From: Geodermatophilaceae bacterium
GTDB taxonomy: Bacteria; Actinomycetota; Actinomycetes; Mycobacteriales; Geodermatophilaceae
Assembly (NCBI GenBank): GCA_013813215.1
Contig: JACCSC010000398.1
Span: 1 to 11,698, forward strand
Direction: 5' to 3'
DNA: 11,698 bases
A program made the translations under genes and the position numbers. Positions 5,918 through 11,698 of this stretch are shown one piece after another (position 1 is the stretch's first letter; the number at the start of each line of letters is the position of its first letter). The notes beneath the pieces were generated by a model. It saw nothing but the letters and a program-made list of their open reading frames with translations. It had not been told where the DNA came from and made no database searches.

Positions 5918-6486
5918 CTCGATGCCTCCTCCCCACCGGGTACTTGCCCGAGTAGGTGTCCGCCTCGGTCGCCGTCCTTTCGCGTCCCGAGCAGGGCGCG
6001 CAAGCGGCCGAGGGCCCGGTGCAACCGGATGCTGGCCGCGTTCGCGCTGATACCGAGCACGGTGCCGATCTCGCGCGGAGCCAGCTGCTCCCACGCCCAC
6101 AGCCGGAGCACCTCCCGGTCGGTGTCACCCAGCCCCGCCAGCGCGTCGAGCAGCCGCGGGTCAGCCGGTTCGGTGACCGGCGCGGGCTCGTCGGCGAGGC
6201 GGCGCAGCAACCGCTCGCGTCGCCCCTCGGCTCGGATCTGGTTGGCCAGGCAGCGGCGGGCCACGGCGTAGCACCAGGGCAGTACGGCGTCAGCCGGAAT
6301 GTCGTCGACCCGCCGCCAGAGCACCAGCAGTACGTCGCCGAGCACGTCCTCGGCGGTAGTCCGGTCCGTACGCCGCAGCAGGTAGCGCTGCAGCGGCACG
6401 TACGCCGTCGCCAGCACGTCCTCGAAACTCGTCGGCGCCTCCGCGGCGGAGCGAGCGTCGGCGCTGCGGTGCCGGGCAGGGTCCAC
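5914..6486 (-). CDS. ECF (group IV) RNA polymerase sigma factor
   Basis: A 190-residue sigma-70 family protein with only regions 2 and 4. Region 2 covers about 21-92 (FEDVLATAYVPLQRYLLRR, TTAEDVLGDVLLVLWRRVDDIP, VLPWCYAVARRCLANQIRAEGRRERL) and includes the aromatic/basic segment that melts the -10. Region 4 covers about 111-168 (LLDALAGLGDTDREVLRLWAWEQLAPREIGTVLGISANAASIRLHRALGRLRALL), a helix-turn-helix for the -35. It should direct RNA polymerase to a small regulon when released by the membrane protein encoded next to it. The start is uncertain: GTG 6486 gives a normal ECF length, but its ribosome-binding site is weak. The frame is open further upstream into the propeller gene, where it no longer resembles sigma factors. 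The propeller stop lies 57 bp upstream on the same strand. Confidence 0.9.
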   Translation of the reverse strand: MDPARHRSADARSAAEAPTSFEDVLATAYVPLQRYLLRRTDRTTAEDVLGDVLLVLWRRVDDIPADAVLPWCYAVARRCLANQIRAEGRRERLLRRLADEPAPVTEPADPRLLDALAGLGDTDREVLRLWAWEQLAPREIGTVLGISANAASIRLHRALGRLRALLGTRKDGDRGGHLLGQVPGGEEASR

Positions 6487-6542
6487 GCTCAGAGTGTGTC
6501 CGACAGCCCGGCGATCCTTTCGTCGAACGGCCCGGGTCGTGC

Positions 6543-7922
6543 TCAGCGTCCTGCGTGCGCGATCGCGGCGTAGTCCGGGCCGCTGACAGCGGCGTTGAGC
6601 ACGGTCCCCACCACGTAGACGTTGCCCGTCCCGGGGTCGACCGCGACGGCGTTCGGCGTGACACTTCCCGCGTTCGTCCCGAACCGGCGCGCCCACTGCT
6701 GCGCGCCCGTCGCGCCCGAGTAGGCCACGGTGGCGGCCTGCGAGCGTCCGGCGCTGGACGCGCTCGTGCCGGTCACGTAGACCGCACCGGTGACCGCGTC
6801 CACCGCCACGGCGGCGGCGAAGTCGCCGTTCTCGTCGCCGTCATACCGGGCGACCCAGCGCTGCGTGCCGTTCGGCGCGTAGTTCACCGTCGCGTACTCG
6901 AAGCTGGCCGTGCCCTGGCTGAACCCGGTCACACTGACCGCGCCCGTGGCCGGGTTCACCGCGAGTCCGACGGCCTCGTCGGTGAGGCCGGCGGTGCCGT
7001 CGTACGACGCCGCCCAGCGGGCGACCCCATTGGTGTCGAACGCCCTCGTGCGGTAGTCGAAGAAGTCGCCGTTCGACCGGCTGCCGGTCACGTACACCGC
7101 GTGGCGGGCGTAGTCGACCGCGATGTCCTCGCCGGTCGTGCTGACGTTCCCCGGTCCCACGGCCCGGTCGGTCCAGAGCACCGCTCCGGTGCTGCTGTAC
7201 GCCTGGGTCGTGGAGGATTCGATCCCGGTGTCGAGGTTGCGGCTGCTCCCCGTCACGTACGTCGTCCCGTCGGATCCGACCGCGACCGCCCGGCCGCGGT
7301 CGGCGAAGCTTCCCGGCACCGAGTAGCGCACTCGCCACTGCGGTGTCCCGGCCGGGGAGTAGGCGATGGTGGCGTAGTCCGACGTTCCGCTGGCCCCCGC
7401 GCTGCTGCCCGTGACCGAGACGTTCCCAGACGACGAGTCCACGGCGATGTCGTTCGCGCTGTCGGCCGCGCCGCCCGGTCCGGCGTACCGCTTGGCCCAC
7501 CGCCGGGTGCCGTCGTTCGCGTCGTAGGCCACGGTCGCGTAGTCCCCGTCCGTGGCCGAGAAGCTCGTCCCGGTCACGTAGACGGTGTCCCGGCTGGAGT
7601 CCACGGCGATCGCCTCGGCCGCGTCGAAGTCGTGCGCCGGGCCGTCGTACCTCGCCGACCAGAGCACGGCGCCGGTCGGGCCGTAGGCGACGGTCCGGAA
7701 GTCGTTGTCGCTCCCGGGGGAGGCGACTGTGCCGGTGACGTAGACGGTGCCGTCCGTCCCGACGGCGACGTCGCGCGCGTAGTCCTCGGCGTCGGGACCG
7801 GGAGCGGGGCCGGCGTACCGGTCGACCCACAGCGGATCCCCGGGCGCCGCCGAGGCCGGTACGGCGCCGCCCAGGAGGCAGATCGCGCCGGTCAGGACGG
7901 TCGTGACAACTGCACGGCGCAT
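6543..7922 (-). CDS. Secreted SBBP-type beta-propeller protein, eight repeats
   Basis: A 459-residue exported protein. Residues 1-25 form a signal peptide (MRRAVV, hydrophobic core, PASA|A cleavage). The rest is eight tandem repeats of about 50-55 residues with the consensus WxxRYdGP--D-A-aiAVDsstGxvYVTGtSxs--xDYaTvAYdxxG. Examples begin at WVDRYAGP, WSARYDGP, WAKRYAGP, WRVRYSVP, WTDRAVGP, WAASYDGT, WVARYDGD and WARRFGTN. This is the SBBP beta-propeller repeat, usually a binding scaffold on or outside the cell. No catalytic motif is visible. There is no lipobox, membrane helix or sorting signal at the C-terminus, so it is probably released or held by binding. The ATG at 7922 has GAGGTGG five bases upstream. 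It is the first gene of a minus-strand run that continues with the sigma factor. Confidence 0.9.
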   Translation of the reverse strand: MRRAVVTTVLTGAICLLGGAVPASAAPGDPLWVDRYAGPAPGPDAEDYARDVAVGTDGTVYVTGTVASPGSDNDFRTVAYGPTGAVLWSARYDGPAHDFDAAEAIAVDSSRDTVYVTGTSFSATDGDYATVAYDANDGTRRWAKRYAGPGGAADSANDIAVDSSSGNVSVTGSSAGASGTSDYATIAYSPAGTPQWRVRYSVPGSFADRGRAVAVGSDGTTYVTGSSRNLDTGIESSTTQAYSSTGAVLWTDRAVGPGNVSTTGEDIAVDYARHAVYVTGSRSNGDFFDYRTRAFDTNGVARWAASYDGTAGLTDEAVGLAVNPATGAVSVTGFSQGTASFEYATVNYAPNGTQRWVARYDGDENGDFAAAVAVDAVTGAVYVTGTSASSAGRSQAATVAYSGATGAQQWARRFGTNAGSVTPNAVAVDPGTGNVYVVGTVLNAAVSGPDYAAIAHAGR

Positions 7923-7937
7923 CGGTCCACCTCGCTG

Positions 7938-7971
7938 TGGTCAGCCCCCGCCGGATGACTGTGCTGGTCAG
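7938..7971. repeat. Direct repeat TGGTCAG upstream of the propeller gene
   Basis: TGGTCAG occurs at 7938-7944 and again at 7965-7971 (CTGACCA on the minus strand), 27 bp apart, in the 54 bp between the hairpin and the propeller start codon. Tandem half-sites here could bind an activator or form part of the promoter. With seven bases each, chance cannot be excluded. Confidence 0.25.
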
Positions 7972-7975
7972 ATTC

Positions 7976-8001
7976 GCCTTGACCGGCCGGCCCGTCAAGG
8001 C
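7976..8001. terminator. Hairpin terminator candidate after the kinase gene
   Basis: GCCTTGAC (7976-7983) and GTCAAGGC (7994-8001) form a perfect eight-base-pair stem around a ten-base GC-rich loop that can pair further. It starts 24 bases after the kinase stop codon on the minus strand. It lies before the propeller gene, so it would separate the two transcription units. No T-run follows the stem. Confidence 0.55.
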
Positions 8002-8025
8002 TTGTCCCCGCGCGGACGCGGCGCG

Positions 8026-8532
8026 CTACTCGCGCCGCAGGCCGCTGAGGATCCGCTCGACGTGGACCTGGGGGTCGCCCAGGTTGTCCACCTCGATCCG
8101 CTCGCCGGTCCACGGTTCGTAGTCCCGTTCGACCACGGCCGCCCAGCCCGGAACTCGCCAGTCCGCGAGGTCGGACTCCCGCTGCTCGACCTGCCGGCGA
8201 TGCCGGTCGCGGTCGGAACACGTCACCTCGACGAACGTCAGCGGTACGTCGGTCGCCGTGGCCAGCTCGCGCCAACCGGCGCGGGCGAGCTCGACGGGGT
8301 TCACCGCGTCCACTACGACGTCAAGGCCGGTGCGCAGGCTACTCTCGGCCACCCGGTTGGCCACGACGTACCCGGCCGCCCCGACCGAGGCCTGGTCGGC
8401 CACCAACCCGGCACCGATCAGCGCCGCCTCGATCGCGTCGACCCGCAGGTACGTCGCCCGTAGCCGCCTGGCCACCTCCGCGGCCAGCGTGGACTTGCCG
8501 GTGCCCGGCAGCCCGCCGAAGACGACGAACAT
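8026..8532 (-). CDS. P-loop AAA-type kinase/ATPase (zeta-toxin/Cpt-like small-molecule kinase fold)
   Basis: A 168-residue P-loop protein. Walker A is GLPGTGKST (residues 7-15) at the very N-terminus, followed by YLRVDAIEAAL where Asp32 would sit near the substrate. A Walker-B-like strand is GLDVVVDAVNP (69-79), and an Arg-rich lid-like segment is CSDRDRHRRQVEQR (105-118). This layout is typical of small kinases that phosphorylate metabolites, antibiotics or nucleotide sugars. The substrate cannot be named. No antitoxin-like gene is next to it, so a toxin role is unlikely. The ATG at 8532 follows directly on the stop of the MmcQ/YjbR gene (TAG|ATG), so translation is probably coupled. No separate ribosome-binding site decides the start beyond the upstream gene's terminal codons. 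Confidence 0.85.
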   Translation of the reverse strand: MFVVFGGLPGTGKSTLAAEVARRLRATYLRVDAIEAALIGAGLVADQASVGAAGYVVANRVAESSLRTGLDVVVDAVNPVELARAGWRELATATDVPLTFVEVTCSDRDRHRRQVEQRESDLADWRVPGWAAVVERDYEPWTGERIEVDNLGDPQVHVERILSGLRRE

Positions 8533-8889
8533 CTAACCGGTGTCCAGTTGGGCGACGAGCTTCTTCGGCGCGATCTGCCGGTAGGCCTCCCGGACCACCT
8601 CGGCGATCTCGTCCCAGTCGACGGGCACGTCCAGCCGTACGCCGAGCCAGCCCCGGTGGCCGACGTACGGCGGGCGGAAGTACCGCTCCGGGGCCGCCGC
8701 GATCGCGGCCTCCTGCTCACCGGGCGGGGCCGCGCACCAGAATCCGATCCGGTCGTCGTGGTGGCGGTCGGCGTACGTGACGAAGACCTTCTTGTCCCGC
8801 ACGAACCAGGTCGGCTCGCCGTGGCTGGTCCGTTCGGTGGTCTCCGGGAGCGCCAGGCACAGCGCGCGTAGTCGCGGCAGCGGGTCCAT
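8533..8889 (-). CDS. MmcQ/YjbR family protein
   Basis: A 118-residue protein of the MmcQ/YjbR family (CyaY-like alpha/beta fold). Signatures are the opening helix LRALCLALPETTERTSHGEPTWFVRDKKVFVTY (8-39), where SHGEPTWFVRDKKVF is the family's best-conserved part, then RYFRPPYVGHRGWLGVRLD (69-87) and a C-terminal helix WDEIAEVVREAYRQIAPKKLVAQL. Members are often called DNA-binding by annotation, but no general biochemical role is established. The ATG at 8889 has AGGA about eight bases upstream. An open frame continues 17 codons further, but lacks similarity to the family. It is the first gene of a two-gene operon with the kinase and is divergent from the DUF3145 gene across about 120 bp. Confidence 0.88.
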   Translation of the reverse strand: MDPLPRLRALCLALPETTERTSHGEPTWFVRDKKVFVTYADRHHDDRIGFWCAAPPGEQEAAIAAAPERYFRPPYVGHRGWLGVRLDVPVDWDEIAEVVREAYRQIAPKKLVAQLDTG

Positions 8890-9011
8890 GCGTTGATCCT
8901 GCCGCAGAGGTACTGGCGCACCGGCAGCCCCAGCAGGCACAATGGTGACGGCATCTGACAGGACCGGACGAGCCCGCTGGGGAAGGCGCAGCTCGACGAC
9001 CGGAGGTCATG

Positions 9012-9503
9012 GTGCCTACTCGTGGTGTTGTCTACATCCACGCCTGCCCGCCTGCGGTCTGCCCGCACGCGGAGTGGGCGATGTCCGGCGTGCTCGGAAC
9101 CCGGGTCACCGTCACCTGGATCGAGCAGCCGACCGCCCCGGGCCAGCTGCGCGCGGAGTGCGCGTGGGCGGGGGCGGCGGGAACCGGCGCCCAGCTCGCC
9201 GCGGCCCTGCGGGCCTGGCCGATGCTGCGTTTCGAGGTCACCGAGGAACCGAGCAGCGGGTACGACGGCGAGCGGATCGCGCACGTCCCAGGCCGCGGGA
9301 TCTACCGGAGCACGGTGGGCGCGAACGGTGACCTGATGGTGGGGGAGCAGCAGCTACGCGAGCTGCTGGCCAAGGCCGGGACGGTGGAGGCCTACCGGTA
9401 CGCCGTCGCGCGGCTGCTCGGAACGGACTGGGACGCCGACCTGGAGCCCTACCGGCTGGCCGGTGAGGGCGCTCCGGTGAGCTGGATGCACCAGGTCGGC
9501 TGA
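9012..9503 (+). CDS. DUF3145 domain-containing protein
   Basis: A 163-residue member of the DUF3145 family, conserved in actinobacteria and of unknown function. The full-length pattern is present: TRGVVYIHACPPAVCPHAEWAMSGVLG at the start, WIEQPTAPGQLRAECAWAG, LRAWPMLRFEVTEEPS, and the ending LEPYRLAGEGAPVSWMHQVG. Start choice: ATG at 9009 lies only two bases after GGAGG, too close for normal initiation. GTG at 9012 gives a five-base spacing and the M-x-TRGV start usual in the family, so I prefer 9012. No signal peptide or membrane helix is seen, so it is presumably cytoplasmic. It lies 38 bp before the kelch-type lipoprotein gene on the same strand and could be co-transcribed with it, though their functions show no link. 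Confidence 0.88.
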   Translation: MPTRGVVYIHACPPAVCPHAEWAMSGVLGTRVTVTWIEQPTAPGQLRAECAWAGAAGTGAQLAAALRAWPMLRFEVTEEPSSGYDGERIAHVPGRGIYRSTVGANGDLMVGEQQLRELLAKAGTVEAYRYAVARLLGTDWDADLEPYRLAGEGAPVSWMHQVG

Positions 9504-9541
9504 CCCGGGAACCGCGAGGACGCCGAGAGCGTCTATGCGCC

Positions 9542-10702
9542 ATGATCCCGCTGCCGCGAGCCGTCGTGGCAACGCTCGCGGTCCTGCTCGTCGCGGGCTG
9601 CGCCAGCGGGACCGACCCGACCGACCCGCCAGCGCGTCAGGTGGAATGGACGGCGATGGCCGAGTCACCCCTCGGGTCACGCGGCGGCGTCCTGTCGGCC
9701 TGGACCGGTGAGGAACTGCTGCTCCTCGGCGGCTCCACGTCGCGGCCGTGCCCGCCCGGCGCCGACTGCGTGGGTCCGAGCGCCGAGCAACTCCTGACCG
9801 ACGGGGCGGCGTACGACCCCGACACCGACATGTGGCGGGCGCTGGCCGACGCACCGCAGACGCTGCAGTGGGCGGTCGCGACGTGGACCGGGGCCGAGCT
9901 GGTGGTAGTCGTCCCTGCCCTGGACACCGAGGTCGTGCAGCCGGCCGCCACGTTGGCGTACGACGTCGCGGCCGACACCTGGCGTGCGCTGCCGGCCGGA
10001 CCGGCGGAGTTCTACGGCCGCGGTGTGTGGAACGGATCCGAGCTGTTCTTCCCCATCTCCGAGACGACGTACGGCGCGGACTGGGCCCTCGATCCGGCTA
10101 CCGGTCGGTGGCGCGAACTGTCCGCCGATCCGTTCGGTGGCTCGTTCGACCGCAGCTTCACCTGGGTCGACGACCGGTTCCTGGTCACCGGCCTTCCGAT
10201 GTCCGACGTCGGCGGGTCGGACGGAGCGCCGTACCAACTCGCGCAGTACCGGCCGGACACCGACACCTGGGCCCGGCTGCCCCCGACCGCGGTGGGCTTC
10301 TGGGATCCGACCTGGTTCCTCGCCGACGGCCGCCTGGTGAACGTCCGCCAGGACGCCTATACGGCGGGGAGCGACCTGAGCCTGTCGCCTGGCGGTCAGC
10401 TCGACCTGGCCACCGGCGTGTGGTCCCCCGTCCCGCAGACCGAGCTAAGCGGCCAGGAGCTGTACCTCGGGTGCCAGCTGCCCGCCGTCGGGCCGGCCGG
10501 GGACTGGATCGGTGGCGGCGGACCGATCCTGGTCTCGCTCGATCCGCCGACGACGACGTTCGTGGACAACTGCGCCGGCCTCACCGAACCGCAGCTGGCG
10601 GTGTGGACGGGCAGCGAGATCCTGATGTGGGGCGGCCCGGACGCCGGCTACGAGACGTACCTGAACCAGGGCGATCGGTGGACGCCGCCACCCCCGTCCT
10701 GA
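9542..10702 (+). CDS. Kelch-like beta-propeller lipoprotein
   Basis: A 386-residue exported lipoprotein. The signal peptide ends in VAGC with Cys20 as the lipid site. The mature part carries kelch-type blades recognisable from the recurring D-x-x-T-x-x-W-x-x-L turns: DPDTDMWRAL, DVAADTWRAL, DPATGRWREL, RPDTDTWARL, DLATGVWSPV and a final DRWTPP. These alternate with WTGEELLLLGG, WTGAELVVV, WNGSELFF and WTGSEILMWGG strands. Together they suggest a six- or seven-bladed propeller outside the membrane, probably a binding protein. No catalytic residues can be named. The gene starts at ATG 9542 with a weak ribosome-binding site. A small inverted repeat, GACGC/GCGTC at 9519-9533, lies just upstream. 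Confidence 0.85.
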   Translation: MIPLPRAVVATLAVLLVAGCASGTDPTDPPARQVEWTAMAESPLGSRGGVLSAWTGEELLLLGGSTSRPCPPGADCVGPSAEQLLTDGAAYDPDTDMWRALADAPQTLQWAVATWTGAELVVVVPALDTEVVQPAATLAYDVAADTWRALPAGPAEFYGRGVWNGSELFFPISETTYGADWALDPATGRWRELSADPFGGSFDRSFTWVDDRFLVTGLPMSDVGGSDGAPYQLAQYRPDTDTWARLPPTAVGFWDPTWFLADGRLVNVRQDAYTAGSDLSLSPGGQLDLATGVWSPVPQTELSGQELYLGCQLPAVGPAGDWIGGGGPILVSLDPPTTTFVDNCAGLTEPQLAVWTGSEILMWGGPDAGYETYLNQGDRWTPPPPS

Positions 10703-10875
10703 CCGGGTGAGGGGCACGACACAGCCGCCCCACACACACCGGGAACCCCGCAGGGCGCATACTGGACTCGCAGGCGCCGCCGACATGGCCGCGCCCTGGG
10801 TCGTTTGTGAGCGTCTGGCGCAGTGCGCAGGCCGCCGGCAGCACGGCCACCCGTGATTCGCTGGAAGGCCCCACT
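10703..10875 (+). promoter_or_regulatory. Leader region of the DEAD-box helicase gene
   Basis: A 173-bp gene-free stretch. CATACT at 10758-10763 is a reasonable -10 element. If used, it gives a 5' untranslated leader of roughly 105 bases, and cold-shock-type helicase genes often have long leaders. No -35 of quality, riboswitch fold or strong terminator for the preceding gene was found. A GTG at 10807 is in frame with the helicase, so part of this stretch might instead be coding. Confidence 0.35.
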
Positions 10876-11698
10876 GTGAGTTCTGTCCGTTCCTTTGCCG
10901 CGCTCGGCGTACCCGAGAAGCTGTCCGCCGTACTGCAGCGTGAGGGCATCGACGCCCCGTTCCCCATCCAGACCGCCACCCTGCCCGACACCCTCGCCGG
11001 CCGCGACGTGCTCGGCCGCGGCCGCACCGGCAGCGGCAAGACCCTCGCCTTCGCGCTGCCGCTCGTCGCCCGCCTGGCCGGGCACCGTTCGCAGCCGTCC
11101 CGGCCGCGCGGCCTGGTGCTCGCCCCGACCCGGGAACTGGTCAGCCAGATCGCCGCGGTCGTCGAGCCGCTGGCCGCCGCCTGTGGGCTGAAGGTCACCA
11201 CCGTGTACGGCGGGGTCTCGCAGTCCCGGCAGGTCACCGCGCTACGGGCCGCCGCCGACATCGTGATCGGCTGCCCCGGTCGGCTCGAGGACCTGATCCG
11301 GCAGGGCCACCTGCGCCTGGACGCCGTGGAGATCAGCGTCCTGGACGAGGCCGACTACATGGCCGACCTGGGTTTCCTGCCCGCCGTACGCCGGCTGCTG
11401 GATGCCACCCAGCGGCACGGCCAGCGGATGCTGTTCTCCGCCACGCTGGACAACGGCGTGGACGTGATCGTCCGCCGGTACCTGACCGACGCGCTGACCC
11501 ACTCGGTCGACTCGGCCGCCACCCCGATCCTGCCGACCAGCCACCACGTGCTGGCCGTGGACACCGTCGAGGACAAGAACGCCGTGATCCGAGAACTCGC
11601 CTCGGGCGAGGGCCGGCGGCTGCTGTTCACCCGGACCAAGCACGCGGCCAAGCGGCTGGCCCGCCAGCTCACCGACGCCGGGGTGCCCGCGGTGGACC
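10876..11698 (+). CDS. DEAD-box ATP-dependent RNA helicase, 3' truncated by window edge
   Basis: The first 274 residues of an SF2 RNA helicase. Motifs in order: the Q motif (FPIQTATLPDTLAGRD, 29-44), motif I with Walker A GRGRTGSGKT (47-56), Ia APTREL (83-88), Ib region GG (112-113) and CPGRLEDL (133-140), motif II LDEAD (156-160), motif III SAT (188-190), and the motif IV region LLFTRTKHAAKRLARQL (249-265), which opens the second RecA domain. It would use ATP to unwind or remodel structured RNA, for instance in ribosome assembly or cold adaptation. The GTG at 10876 is chosen because GGAAGG lies seven bases upstream and the Q-motif spacing is normal. In-frame GTG 10807 is the alternative. The remaining RecA2 and tail are beyond the edge. 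Confidence 0.93.
   Translation, partial: MSSVRSFAALGVPEKLSAVLQREGIDAPFPIQTATLPDTLAGRDVLGRGRTGSGKTLAFALPLVARLAGHRSQPSRPRGLVLAPTRELVSQIAAVVEPLAAACGLKVTTVYGGVSQSRQVTALRAAADIVIGCPGRLEDLIRQGHLRLDAVEISVLDEADYMADLGFLPAVRRLLDATQRHGQRMLFSATLDNGVDVIVRRYLTDALTHSVDSAATPILPTSHHVLAVDTVEDKNAVIRELASGEGRRLLFTRTKHAAKRLARQLTDAGVPAVD

Noticed and set aside
4529..6271. Plus-strand open frame of about 580 codons
   Set aside because: It lies across the oxidoreductase, lipoprotein, anti-sigma and sigma genes in a wrong frame or strand. Its product is low-complexity Gly/Arg, while the four real genes have clear motifs and start sites.
6543..7922. Repeats of the propeller gene as a CRISPR or DNA-level repeat array
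   Set aside because: The periodicity of about 160 bp is at protein level only. The DNA units are divergent and in a continuous reading frame.
6555..7958. Plus-strand open frame of about 467 codons opposite the propeller gene
   Set aside because: Its regularity only mirrors the repeats of the SBBP gene on the other strand. The product is Arg/Val/Gly-rich without a signal or motif.
8026..8532. Zeta-type toxin of a toxin-antitoxin pair
   Set aside because: The fold could match, but the partner gene is a MmcQ/YjbR protein, not an antitoxin, and no small DNA-binding gene is adjacent.
8928..8982. Inverted repeat CCCCAGC / GCTGGGG between the MmcQ/YjbR and DUF3145 genes
   Set aside because: Arms of seven GC-rich bases 41 bp apart are too short and distant to support an operator or hairpin.
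9519..9533. Small hairpin GACGC-CGAGA-GCGTC before the kelch-like lipoprotein gene
   Set aside because: A five-pair stem without a T-run is within chance expectation for this base composition.
10581..11261. Minus-strand open frame antisense to the helicase
   Set aside because: The plus strand carries the Q motif, Walker A and DEAD motifs in order, and the antisense product resembles nothing.

Overview
The window comes from a high-GC actinomycete chromosome. This rests on the uniformly GC-rich codon third positions, frequent GTG starts, a DUF3145 protein (an actinobacterial family), an F420-type nitroreductase-family protein and a DUF732-like lipoprotein. Genus and family cannot be fixed from the sequence alone.

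Left end (1-1142): the right terminus of an integrated genetic element. A tyrosine-recombinase integrase enters from beyond the left edge, is broken by a one-base frameshift near 558, and ends 16 bases before the 3' half of a tRNA gene. That tRNA piece is best read as the attachment-site remnant, so the rest of the element should lie to the left of the window. From about 1143 onward the DNA looks like ordinary chromosome.

1286-4266: a minus-strand run of a small single-span membrane protein, an SRPBCC (START-like) protein and a WcbI-like polysaccharide-modification protein. The WcbI gene is divergent from a small class I SAM methyltransferase, 54 bp apart. The methyltransferase runs tail-to-tail into, and overlaps by 55 bp, a TetR regulator.

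4267-4844: the TetR gene faces a DUF385/Ddn-like (deazaflavin, F420-type) oxidoreductase. The intergenic region carries two copies of the same palindrome (core AGAGCA-G-TGCTCT), a convincing pair of operators for autoregulation and control of the oxidoreductase.

4853-7922, all minus strand: a secreted eight-repeat beta-propeller (SBBP type), an ECF sigma factor, a membrane-anchored putative anti-sigma factor that overlaps the sigma gene by ATGA, and a DUF732-like lipoprotein. Three exported or anchored proteins around one sigma factor suggest an envelope-signalling module. This is the most interesting part of the window.

8026-8889, minus strand: a P-loop kinase and a MmcQ/YjbR protein with abutting stop and start codons (TAG|ATG), followed by a hairpin that could end the transcript. 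9012-11698, plus strand: a DUF3145 protein, a kelch-type propeller lipoprotein and the first 274 codons of a DEAD-box RNA helicase cut by the right edge. These look like housekeeping or lineage-conserved genes. No CRISPR array, complete IS, rRNA or complete tRNA is visible.
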